Shown: piece after piece, positions 15,921 through 22,651 of the stretch | Position numbering within the stretch: the stretch's first letter is position 1 | Layout of the letters: every line of letters starts with the position of its first letter | Source: Chordibacter forsetii | GTDB taxonomy: Bacteria; Verrucomicrobiota; Verrucomicrobiia; Opitutales; Seribacteraceae | NCBI RefSeq assembly: GCF_964187505.1 | Contig: NZ_CAXLML010000082.1 | Span: forward strand, 1-26,165 | DNA: 26,165 nucleotides | Reading direction: 5' to 3' | The notes under the pieces: generated by a model | Told to the model about the DNA's origin: nothing | What the model saw: the letters and a program-made list of their open reading frames with translations, nothing else | The model's database searches: none | Made by a program: the position numbers and the translations under genes

Positions 15921-16658
15921 TTACCGCAATCCCCGGGATTGGCGAGTAAAAGAGCGCGTTCGTCCGTCCTGAAACAGGCGAACTCCGGGTTTACGCAGAA
16001 AAGGAGTGAAGAGTAGACCGGCGGCAAATCCGCCAAGGTGTGCAGCGATAGCAACCCCTCCCGCCTGTTTCATTGATTCGGGTAGAGCAATTACCTGTTC
16101 AAATACCCACAGGCCGAGCACGAGGTAAGCGGGTAGATAGAGTGTTCCCACAAAGAGAAAAACCCAGTAAAAGATACGAATATTTGCACGGGGGTAGAGT
16201 AGCAGGTAGCCCGCGATTACTCCGGAGATCGCCCCGGATGCCCCGACCATGGGGATTTCCGAGGTCGGATCAATCAGGGACTGGGCGATGGCGGCAAAAA
16301 AACCGGAAAGTAAATAGAATAAAAAATAGCGTACCTTGCCCATGGCATCTTCCAAATTATCCCCGTACAGATATAGAAAGAGCATATTTCCAAACAGGTG
16401 GAGGAATCCTCCATGACTAAACATCGAAGTGACCACCGATCCCCATTCCCATGCAACTGCTCCAAGGTTGTCCTGAGCAAACTGTCCATAAAAAGCCGCG
16501 GGTATGAATCCAAAGTTTGCAAAGTAGGATTTCTGTTCTGCCGGACCCAGGGGGAGTTGGTAGGCAAAAAACACCCAGATGTTGGCAAGAATGAACAGCC
16601 AATTAACCAGGGGAAAGGAACCGGTTGGGTTATCGTCACGATAGGGAAAGAAGATCAT
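15921..16658 (-). CDS. Rhomboid family intramembrane serine protease
   Basis: Rhomboids cleave transmembrane segments inside the bilayer. The protein has 245 residues and about six hydrophobic helices. The N-terminus 'MIFFPYRDDNPTGSFPLVNW' is typical of bacterial rhomboids. 'SHGGFLHLFGNMLFLYLYG' (81-99) is the helix-2 His/Asn motif. The catalytic serine is Ser141 in 'GASGAISG', and the catalytic histidine is His207 in 'AAHLGGFAAG', completing the Ser-His dyad, so the enzyme should be active. The last 25 residues are basic and soluble ('DGRTRSFTRQSRGLR'), probably cytoplasmic. The substrate is unknown. It lies 24 bases upstream of valS and is divergent from the small gene starting near 16744. 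Confidence 0.93.
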   Translation of the reverse strand: MIFFPYRDDNPTGSFPLVNWLFILANIWVFFAYQLPLGPAEQKSYFANFGFIPAAFYGQFAQDNLGAVAWEWGSVVTSMFSHGGFLHLFGNMLFLYLYGDNLEDAMGKVRYFLFYLLSGFFAAIAQSLIDPTSEIPMVGASGAISGVIAGYLLLYPRANIRIFYWVFLFVGTLYLPAYLVLGLWVFEQVIALPESMKQAGGVAIAAHLGGFAAGLLFTPFLRKPGVRLFQDGRTRSFTRQSRGLR

Positions 16659-16743
16659 CTTTCTTCAAATCTTATCTTTATTTTTGTTGTTGAGCAATCC
16701 CGGGCTTGCTCATCCTATCCACGCACGATACCAACGATAAAAG

Positions 16744-16983
16744 ATGAAGGATGGACATGAAAGGTTGGGTGTTTTTCGGAGCGATTCCGGCATTACTCTG
16801 TCTTTTGGTCAGGCGACCTATTTTATTTCTGCGGATGAACCGTTCCATAATATTGCCCTTAAATCATTGGAACAAAATGATTATATTCCCTTTTACCTGG
16901 AGATTGCCAAGCGGGAAGGAATGGGGCCGGAATTCCGGGATGCCCTCGAACGGATGATCGAGGAAACCCAGGATGGGGACTAG
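16744..16983 (+). CDS. Small protein of unknown function, possibly frameshifted
   Basis: The frame ending at 16983 gives 79 residues. Its second half ('SLEQNDYIPFYLEIAKREGMG' region) has convincing codon use and an acidic amphipathic helix. Its first 28 residues look less natural. The neighbouring frame has a better start: GAAGG at 16746-16750 stands 6 bases before the ATG at 16757, and that frame opens 'MKGWVFFGAIPALLCLLVRRP', a clear membrane or signal segment. A single-base indel near the T-rich stretch at about 16830-16850 would join the membrane N-terminus to the soluble C-terminus in one protein of about 75 residues. It is either an intact soluble protein or a frameshifted membrane protein (mutation or sequencing error). 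The stop overlaps the convergent lipoprotein gene by 4 bases. Confidence 0.5.
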   Translation: MKDGHERLGVFRSDSGITLSFGQATYFISADEPFHNIALKSLEQNDYIPFYLEIAKREGMGPEFRDALERMIEETQDGD

Positions 16984-17396
16984 TTTTTTCCCGGGCTCAA
17001 ACGGGAAAGGCGGGGAGCTGGGTTAAGGGCGGATTCTTCCTCGGTGGAAATATACCTGGCCCCTGGTCCATAGGTTCGGGAATGAATCGCCCGAATGATT
17101 AAACTGTCTTCATCTTTTTCGTATAAAAACCGGAGTTTAAACTTCTTACTTTCCGGTCCTTCAAAAACAAGTGCATCCATATCCTTGCCTCTAAGAGATC
17201 CCTGATCATGGCCGCCTTGGAGTGGTTGCTTCCAATACCCTTCAAGTTCTACCAGTCCATCCGTCTTTATTCGAATGGTCACCTCTTTCTTATTACCGAT
17301 CTTTCCAATGTAGATACCTTCTTCTGGCCCGGCACACCCGAGGAATCCAAATAGGCAAAAGACTAATAAGAATGAAACAATGGAGGGGCTAGACAT
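16980..17396 (-). CDS. Putative lipoprotein of unknown function
   Basis: The 138-residue product starts with a hydrophobic segment (SIVSFLLVFCLFGFLGC) ending in 'FLGC-A', a lipobox-like site with Cys21 as the likely lipidated residue. The rest is beta-rich: 'GIYIGKIGNKKEVTIRIKTDG' is followed by 'VELEGYWKQP', which resembles small antiparallel sheets of copper-resistance NlpE-type or META-like lipoproteins; that similarity is only of style and is not a family assignment. It ends in a polar tail. The start lies inside the end of fxsA (8-base overlap), so the two are cotranscribed in the order fxsA, lipoprotein. Confidence 0.75.
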   Translation of the reverse strand: MSSPSIVSFLLVFCLFGFLGCAGPEEGIYIGKIGNKKEVTIRIKTDGLVELEGYWKQPLQGGHDQGSLRGKDMDALVFEGPESKKFKLRFLYEKDEDSLIIRAIHSRTYGPGARYISTEEESALNPAPRLSRLSPGKN

Positions 17397-17838
17397 CGAT
17401 CACATCATCCGAGTCTTTACGAAAAGAGGATGTACTTTTAGAGGAATGGGCAAATCCGCTTGCCTTGCCAATATTCTGGGAAAAAGACTTAGTTAGTTTG
17501 CTGCATAGGGCCTTACGAAAAGGGGGGATGAGCAAAGAAAATCCGAAAATATCAGTGATAATACCCGGGGTGAGCAGGACGATTCCCCCAACCACAATCA
17601 AGGCACCTTCAATGAGTTCCTGAGCGGGAGGTTTACCCGAGCTCATTTCCCGCTGGATTTTGGAGAGAACGGACAATCCTTGCTGCCGGGCAAGAGTGGC
17701 CCCGATAATACCCGTTAGCACGATCAAGCCGATGGTAGGCATCGCCCCGATGCGTGAACCCAGCATGATTAATAAGTAGAGTTCCACCATAGGTAGAAAA
17801 ATAAAAAGCAGGAGCATCCGACCAAACATGGGATTCAT
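17389..17838 (-). CDS. fxsA: FxsA family membrane protein
   Basis: FxsA is a small inner-membrane protein, named for suppressing phage T7 exclusion by F plasmid PifA when overexpressed; its normal role is unknown. Family sequence is clear: 'FIFLPMVELYLLIMLGSRIGAMPTIGLIVLTGIIGATLARQQG' region (helices 1-2), then 'IQREMSSGKPPAQELIEGALIVVGGIVLLTPGIITDIFGFSLLIPP' region (helices 3-4), followed by a polar Ser/Lys-rich tail. The reading frame is open back to a TTG at 17863-17865, but the family begins at about the MNPMFGRMLLL segment, so I use the ATG at 17836-17838 (149 residues); Met4 of this form (start 17829) is also possible. It overlaps the lipoprotein gene by 8 bases and is divergent from gpmA. 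Confidence 0.88.
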   Translation of the reverse strand: MNPMFGRMLLLFIFLPMVELYLLIMLGSRIGAMPTIGLIVLTGIIGATLARQQGLSVLSKIQREMSSGKPPAQELIEGALIVVGGIVLLTPGIITDIFGFSLLIPPFRKALCSKLTKSFSQNIGKASGFAHSSKSTSSFRKDSDDVIDV

Positions 17839-17910
17839 CCAAGCGCATCCCACGCCTTTCCACAAGTCCTACCCGCAAGAAATTCAAGATTCAAAAGCGG
17901 TGGAAAATTC

Positions 17911-17939
17911 GTGACCCCGGGAAGGTATTAAGGTACAAT
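17911..17939 (+). promoter_or_regulatory. Candidate sigma-70-type promoter for gpmA
   Basis: GTGACC (17911-17916, four of six matches to TTGACA) is separated by exactly 17 bases from TACAAT (17934-17939, five of six matches to TATAAT). It lies 25 bases before the gpmA ATG in the fxsA/gpmA divergent gap. Verrucomicrobial promoters are little studied, so this rests on the general consensus. Confidence 0.4.
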
Positions 17940-17964
17940 AGCACTCTTTATTCCCATTACAGCT

Positions 17965-18711
17965 ATGCATAAATTAGTACTTCTCCGACACGGCGAAAGC
18001 CAGTGGAACCAAGAAAACCGTTTTACCGGTTGGCACGATGTTGACCTCACTGAAAAGGGGGAGGGCGAGGCTCGCGAGTCCGGCCGTCTGCTTAAGGAAG
18101 CGGGTTTTCAATTCGATGTTGCTTACACATCCCTGCTCAAACGGGCGATTCGTACCCTCTGGTTTTCCCTTAATGAAATGGACCAGGTCTGGATACCTGT
18201 TCATCGCGAATGGCGTTTAAACGAAAGGCACTACGGAGCTTTACAGGGATTAAACAAAGCAGAAACTGCAGAGAAGCATGGGGACGAACAGGTACTGGTA
18301 TGGAGGCGTAGTTACGACATTCCACCTCCTCCTATGACTAAAGAGGATGAAGGCTATGCGGGAAAAGACCGGCGATATGCTGGATTAGACGAGGCAGACA
18401 TTCCTCTTACTGAATGCCTCAAGGATACGGTTGCCCGCTTTCTTCCCTTGTGGACTGATACGATTGCTCCGCAAATTAAAGAGGGAAAAAGTGTGCTCAT
18501 TGCCGCTCATGGAAATTCCCTCCGTGCCCTTATTAAATATTTGGATGGTGTATCTGAAGAGGAAATTATCGGAATGAATGTACCCACCGGTATGCCCCTG
18601 GTTTATGAGCTCGATGCCGACCTCAAACCGATCAATCGTCAATACCTTGGAGATCCTGAGGCCGTGGCCAAGGCAATGGAAGCGGTGGCCAATCAAGGCA
18701 AGGCAAAGTAA
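17965..18711 (+). CDS. gpmA: 2,3-bisphosphoglycerate-dependent phosphoglycerate mutase
   Basis: GpmA interconverts 3- and 2-phosphoglycerate in glycolysis and gluconeogenesis. The 248 residues match the family length (~250). The phosphohistidine motif is 'LLRHGESQWNQENRFTGW' with His9, followed by 'DVDLTEKG'. 'ERHYGALQG' (87-95) holds the catalytic Glu87, 'RRSYDIPPPP' (114-123) is the dPGM-specific segment, and the second active-site histidine is His182 in 'AAHGNSLRALIKYL'. The C-terminal 'NVPTGMPLVYELD' is also typical. There is no clear Shine-Dalgarno; a promoter candidate lies just upstream. folE2 follows after 44 bases on the same strand. Confidence 0.97.
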   Translation: MHKLVLLRHGESQWNQENRFTGWHDVDLTEKGEGEARESGRLLKEAGFQFDVAYTSLLKRAIRTLWFSLNEMDQVWIPVHREWRLNERHYGALQGLNKAETAEKHGDEQVLVWRRSYDIPPPPMTKEDEGYAGKDRRYAGLDEADIPLTECLKDTVARFLPLWTDTIAPQIKEGKSVLIAAHGNSLRALIKYLDGVSEEEIIGMNVPTGMPLVYELDADLKPINRQYLGDPEAVAKAMEAVANQGKAK

Positions 18712-18755
18712 CTTGCCTGTTTGCATCCTTTCTAAAACTCGGCAAAATTTAGGTT

Positions 18756-19709
18756 ATGGACACACGATCCGACGAACCCCACAAACTCAAACGCGAGTAC
18801 GATCCAAATTTTAAGATCACACCGGAGTACAAAAAATCTCTGCCCGATGTGCAAAATTCTGGATGTACAGAGATGCAGGGTTCTAATGTACCCATCCTTC
18901 AGGTTGGCATATCTGGTTTCCGTTTACCCCTGCGTTTTGTAGGTCCTGACGGGGAGGACTTAACTCTGGAATCCCGGGTTACTGGTACCGTGAGTTTGGA
19001 TGCTGATAAAAAAGGCATCAATATGTCCCGCATTATTCGTATTTTTTACGAGTACGAAAAAGAAGTGTTTTCTCCCGAAACCCTCGATAAGGTACTTCGT
19101 CAATACAAGGAAAAACTCGATTCCCGGGAGGCTCGCATAAAGGTGGATTTTTCTTATCCCATGGTTCAGGAAAGTCTTCGTAGTGGATTGGAGGGCTATC
19201 AATACTACCACTGTAGTTTTGAGGGAATTATCGACCGTGCCGACCGGGTGCGTAAGATCATCAATTTTGACTTCATTTATTCATCTGCCTGCCCCTGTGC
19301 ATCCGAACTTTCTGAGCATGCCCGGGAGGCCCGGAACTTACTTGCCATTCCCCATTCCCAACGCAGCCTCGCCCGGGTAAGTGTGGAAGTACACCCCGAT
19401 CAGGAACTTTCCCTGCTCGAACTGCGCGATATGTGCATAAATGGACTTGGCACTGAGACTCAGGTAATGGTCAAGCGGGAAGACGAGCAGGCCTTTGCTG
19501 AACTTAACGGTGCAAAGGTAAAGTTTGTCGAGGATGCGGCCCGTCTGCTCTACGAACAATTGATTGAAGAATCGGGTATTATTGATTTTCGAATTGTTTG
19601 TTCCCACTTCGAATCTTTACATTCCCACGATGCGGTGGCTGTGCTTTGCCGGGGAGTGGACGGTGGATTTCGTGCCGAGTACGAGGATTTCCACAACCTC
19701 GTTATCTAG
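18756..19709 (+). CDS. folE2: GTP cyclohydrolase FolE2 (GCYH-IB)
   Basis: FolE2 converts GTP to 7,8-dihydroneopterin triphosphate, the first step of folate synthesis, and does so without strict need for zinc, unlike FolE. The product has 317 residues. The diagnostic 'SSACPCASELSEHAREA' (176-192) carries the conserved Cys179 and Cys181, followed by 'IPHSQRSLARVSVEV' (198-212). The C-terminal 'IVCSHFESLHSHDAVAV' holds further metal or substrate histidines and glutamates. The N-terminus includes 'LKITPEYKK'-like and 'GISGFRLPLRF' segments seen in the family. 'TTAGG' stands 2 bases before the ATG as a weak ribosome site. It is followed by a small hairpin terminator, so it probably ends the gpmA-folE2 transcript. 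Confidence 0.94.
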   Translation: MDTRSDEPHKLKREYDPNFKITPEYKKSLPDVQNSGCTEMQGSNVPILQVGISGFRLPLRFVGPDGEDLTLESRVTGTVSLDADKKGINMSRIIRIFYEYEKEVFSPETLDKVLRQYKEKLDSREARIKVDFSYPMVQESLRSGLEGYQYYHCSFEGIIDRADRVRKIINFDFIYSSACPCASELSEHAREARNLLAIPHSQRSLARVSVEVHPDQELSLLELRDMCINGLGTETQVMVKREDEQAFAELNGAKVKFVEDAARLLYEQLIEESGIIDFRIVCSHFESLHSHDAVAVLCRGVDGGFRAEYEDFHNLVI

Positions 19710-19721
19710 TTTTTTTGTCCT

Positions 19722-19740
19722 GCCCGCTTTTTCGGGCTTT
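19722..19740 (+). terminator. Probable intrinsic terminator after folE2
   Basis: A 5-bp GC stem (GCCCG with CGGGC, 6-base loop CTTTTT) begins 13 bases after the folE2 stop. It is followed by TTT and, 5 bases further, an 8-T tract. The stem is short but fully GC, and the context is typical. The next gene starts only 30 bases after the stem. Confidence 0.6.
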
Positions 19741-19766
19741 GCAATTTTTTTTCTCCCGCTCGTGCT

Positions 19767-20927
19767 GTGAATGTTCATCCACCACGCATCGAAGTTTCGC
19801 GCCATCCAATGGTTATCGATTCAATCGCCGAGCAGTATGATACCTTGGTAGATCGGGCAGACTGGATAAATCCATACTTCTCACCCGAATGGATGCGTTC
19901 GTGGTGGAAACGTCAAAAGAAGGACCGTGCCCCCCTCGTTCTGCTCACTTATTCAGCCGAGGGTGAACTTCTTGGCTACTGGCCCTTCGTCGAACGCCCG
20001 GGTCTGTTGGGTTCAAAGGGGCTCTGGCCCTTTGTATATGACGAAGCAAATTACCATTTTCCAACCTGTGTCCGGAGCGTTGTTGGTCCCATGGTTAATG
20101 CCCTTGAAGGCTTAATCGGTTCCTTTCTCTTCGTCTGGCTTCCTCAAATTCCGCAAACTTTTTGGAGTGCTCATCTTAGGGAGTCCGTGGGAACGGGCGA
20201 CAAGTTGACCATTACCCGTTGTGCCCGTTCATCCTGCCTGATGGAGCCGGAAAAAGAACAAAGCTTTGAAGAATTCTGGGAGGATAAAATGGGGCCAAAA
20301 TCGCGCAAATCTTTCCGCTACGACGAACGTTCCCTTGCCGAGCGGGGAAAGATCAGTTGGCAGACCTGCGACTCCCTGGAGGAAGTAAGGTCGGTCATGC
20401 CGACAACCTGTTTGGTGGAAGTGGCATCGAGCAAGACCTTGGAAAATGCCGGCCTTTACAGCATACGTGGAAAGCGTGGATTCTTTTTCGAACTGCTTCC
20501 CGAACTTGCCCAGTCCTCAAGGGTTCGGCTTTCTGTCCTGCGAGTGGACGATCAGCCAATTGCCTGGCAGTTGGAATTGCTCGTACCCGGGCGTTCGTAC
20601 CTCCATCACCTTGCCTACGATGAGGAGTGGAAAAAATATTCCCCGGGTAAACAACTCCTGAAACGCTCGATGGAATGTTGCTGGAAAGAAGGGCGAGTAT
20701 TTGATTTTTTGCCCGCTCCCTTTGCCTACAAGGAACGCTACGCCACCTCTTCTGAACCTGCCCATGAACTGCATTGGATACACCGTTCCCTGCGCGGGCG
20801 GATTGCCCGGCATCTCATTCGCTGGAATATGAAAATTCGTCAAAAAATGCGCGACCGTTCACCCGGCCTTGCTGCCGCCGTCGGCCGGGAGGTAGTAAGC
20901 AAGGCAAACAGGAGGGATTTAGAATAA
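19767..20927 (+). CDS. GNAT-superfamily acyltransferase, BioF2/CelD-like
   Basis: The 386 residues resemble the 'BioF2-like' acetyltransferase group (CelD/BcsL, COG5653 type). The N-terminal part reads 'NPYFSPEWMRSWWKRQ' (35-50), a common opening of these proteins where a substrate-binding WMxxWW segment is found. A second half contains 'FWEDKMGPKSRKSFRYDERSL' region, then 'DDQPIAWQLELLVPGRSYLHHLAYDEEWKKYSPGKQLLKRSM', which forms the GNAT strand and acyl-CoA loop (S-P-G at the pyrophosphate site). Such enzymes often act on polysaccharides or cell-wall precursors, but the substrate is not known here. The start is a GTG without a visible ribosome site; an ATG at 19809 (Met15) is an alternative. 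The C-terminus is basic. Confidence 0.8.
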   Translation: MNVHPPRIEVSRHPMVIDSIAEQYDTLVDRADWINPYFSPEWMRSWWKRQKKDRAPLVLLTYSAEGELLGYWPFVERPGLLGSKGLWPFVYDEANYHFPTCVRSVVGPMVNALEGLIGSFLFVWLPQIPQTFWSAHLRESVGTGDKLTITRCARSSCLMEPEKEQSFEEFWEDKMGPKSRKSFRYDERSLAERGKISWQTCDSLEEVRSVMPTTCLVEVASSKTLENAGLYSIRGKRGFFFELLPELAQSSRVRLSVLRVDDQPIAWQLELLVPGRSYLHHLAYDEEWKKYSPGKQLLKRSMECCWKEGRVFDFLPAPFAYKERYATSSEPAHELHWIHRSLRGRIARHLIRWNMKIRQKMRDRSPGLAAAVGREVVSKANRRDLE

Positions 20928-20973
20928 AGGGTTTTGCCGAACGCCCCGATTTGTCTAGGATAATGAATTTCCG

Positions 20974-21621
20974 ATGAACGATTTTAATCAAAGCCTGCAA
21001 GATTTAAGAGAAAGTTATGACCGCGAACCTCTCCGTCGCGATCAATTGTCTGATGATCCTGTGACTGAGTTTCAACAATGGATGCAGGATGCGATCGAGG
21101 CTGGCGTGTACGATCCTAATGCTTGCAGCCTGGCAACGGTGGATAAATCGGGCAGGCCCTCTTCCCGGGCCGTACTCCTCAAAGGCTTGGAGGGTGGAAG
21201 GTTTGTTTTTTATTCAAATTATAACAGTCGAAAAGCCGGGCATCTTTCGGATAATCCCCATGTTAGTATGCATTTTCCCTGGTTTTCCATGCAACGCCAG
21301 GTGACTATTCTTGGAGAAGTCACCAAGGTTGAGGACTCCCTGGCCGAGGAATATTTTCTTTCCCGTCCCTACCTCAGCCGGATCGGGGCATGGGCATCCC
21401 AACAAAGCCAGCCTCTGGATTCGCGCGAAAGCCTCGAGAAGTCTTTTTTACAAGCTCAGGATAAATATGGGGAAAATCCCCCCCGACCTCCTCACTGGGG
21501 TGGGTACTACCTGCACCCACGATCCCTTGAATTTTGGCAGGGCGGACCCAACCGTCTACACGACCGCTTTCTTTATCAACAAACGGACGAACAATGGAAA
21601 ATCACCCGACTGAACCCATGA
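20974..21621 (+). CDS. pdxH: Pyridoxamine/pyridoxine 5'-phosphate oxidase
   Basis: PdxH oxidises PNP or PMP to pyridoxal 5'-phosphate with FMN. The 215 residues match the family. 'MNDFNQSLQDLRESYDREPLR' region is the usual N-terminus, 'ACSLATVDKSGRPSSRAVLLKG' the first FMN strand pair, 'FYSNYNSRKAGHLSDNPHVSMHFPW' the FMN site, 'RQVTILGEV' and 'SRIGAWASQQSQPL' the substrate loop, and 'GGPNRLHDRFLY' the C-terminal signature with the catalytic Arg and His. It supplies the cofactor for the two PLP enzymes (lysA and CGS-like) elsewhere in the window. The start is supported by family length. Its stop overlaps the next gene by ATGA. Confidence 0.97.
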   Translation: MNDFNQSLQDLRESYDREPLRRDQLSDDPVTEFQQWMQDAIEAGVYDPNACSLATVDKSGRPSSRAVLLKGLEGGRFVFYSNYNSRKAGHLSDNPHVSMHFPWFSMQRQVTILGEVTKVEDSLAEEYFLSRPYLSRIGAWASQQSQPLDSRESLEKSFLQAQDKYGENPPRPPHWGGYYLHPRSLEFWQGGPNRLHDRFLYQQTDEQWKITRLNP

Positions 21622-21812
21622 ACGAAACCGGCACCGACCAGTTCGATAAGCAAAACCTCGATCAATTGCTTTCCTTGCGGGGCAAGCCTTTTGCCGACTG
21701 GAAAGAGGAACGCCTATACCTCCGTGAAAAATGGGGCGTACAGGGTCGAAAGGTGGAGCCTGTGGATTCATCCACTTCGTCCGATTCGGTAGAAGAGGAA
21801 GGGCAGTCATGA
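21618..21812 (+). CDS. 64-residue protein of unknown function between pdxH and menB
   Basis: I do not recognise this small gene. It begins inside the pdxH stop codon (ATGA) and ends inside the menB start codon (ATGA again), so three genes are chained without gaps, which argues strongly that it is translated. The product starts MNETGTDQFDKQNLDQLL, has a central basic, aromatic stretch 'FADWKEERLYLREKWGV' and ends in an acidic, Ser-rich tail ('STSSDSVEEEGQS'). No membrane segment, signal peptide or cysteine is present. A small adaptor or regulator is possible, but that is a guess. Confidence 0.7.
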   Translation: MNETGTDQFDKQNLDQLLSLRGKPFADWKEERLYLREKWGVQGRKVEPVDSSTSSDSVEEEGQS

Positions 21813-22636
21813 ATTGGGAAACAGTTGGTGAATACGAGGACATTTTTTATCACAAGGCAGGTGGGATTGCCCGGGTTACTATTAATCGTCCGCACAAGCG
21901 CAATGCTTTTCGTCCGAAAACGGTCAATGAAATGTACCAAGCCTTTCTCGATGCCCGGGAGGATCCAAAAATCGGAGTGGTTTTGCTTACCGGTGCAGGT
22001 CCACACACCGATGGGAAATATGCTTTCTGTTCCGGTGGCGATCAAAGCGTGCGTGGAGAAGCCGGTTATGTTGACGATCAGGGCGTTCCCCGTCTCAATG
22101 TTCTCGATCTGCAAAAACTTATCCGTTCCATGCCCAAAGTGGTAATTGCTCTGGTTGCTGGTTATGCGATCGGGGGCGGGCATGTTCTACATGTCGTGTG
22201 CGATCTTACCATCGCTGCGGATAACGCGGTATTTGGACAGACTGGTCCTAAGGTGGGCAGTTTTGATGGGGGGTTTGGATCTTCTTATCTTGCCCGGATC
22301 GTTGGGCAGAAAAAGGCCCGTGAAATTTGGTTTCTTTGCCGGCAGTATGGAGCCGAGGAAGCCCTTGATATGGGTCTCGTCAATAAGGTTGTCCCAGTCG
22401 ATCAATTGGAAACTGAAGGTGTGCAATGGGCCGGGGAAATTCTCGAAAAAAGCCCGCTTGCGATTCGTTGCCTAAAGTCTGCATTCAATGCCGATTGTGA
22501 TGGCCAGTCCGGTTTGCAGGAACTCGCTGGTAACGCTACTTTACTTTACTATATGTCTGAGGAAGGTACGGAAGGAAAAAAAGCCTTTCTGGAAAAAAGA
22601 AAGCCCGATTTCGACAAATATCCCTGGCTCCCCTGA
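21809..22636 (+). CDS. menB: 1,4-dihydroxy-2-naphthoyl-CoA synthase
   Basis: MenB closes the second ring of menaquinone from o-succinylbenzoyl-CoA. The protein has 275 residues and is a crotonase fold. 'FCSGGDQSVRGEAGY' (73-87) and 'AGYAIGGGHVLHVVCDLTIAAD' region (118-138) form the CoA and oxyanion site. 'FGQTGPKVGSFDGGFGSSYLARIVG' region (142-166) includes Ser151, Asp153 and the Tyr160 area expected in MenB, and the Gly before 'SFD' fits the bicarbonate-dependent type. The C-terminus 'DFDKYPWLP' is also like the family. The frame extends 26 codons upstream in the neighbouring gene, but the ATG at 21809 is preceded by a strong GAGGAAGGG ribosome site. Other men genes are not in the window, so it implies respiration with menaquinone. 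Confidence 0.97.
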   Translation: MNWETVGEYEDIFYHKAGGIARVTINRPHKRNAFRPKTVNEMYQAFLDAREDPKIGVVLLTGAGPHTDGKYAFCSGGDQSVRGEAGYVDDQGVPRLNVLDLQKLIRSMPKVVIALVAGYAIGGGHVLHVVCDLTIAADNAVFGQTGPKVGSFDGGFGSSYLARIVGQKKAREIWFLCRQYGAEEALDMGLVNKVVPVDQLETEGVQWAGEILEKSPLAIRCLKSAFNADCDGQSGLQELAGNATLLYYMSEEGTEGKKAFLEKRKPDFDKYPWLP

Positions 22637-22651
22637 TTCTACCTTGCTTGT

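Noticed and set aside
21662..22183. 173-codon open frame on the minus strand across the 64-residue gene and menB
   Set aside because: It is antisense to menB, whose reading is certain, and no motif is present.
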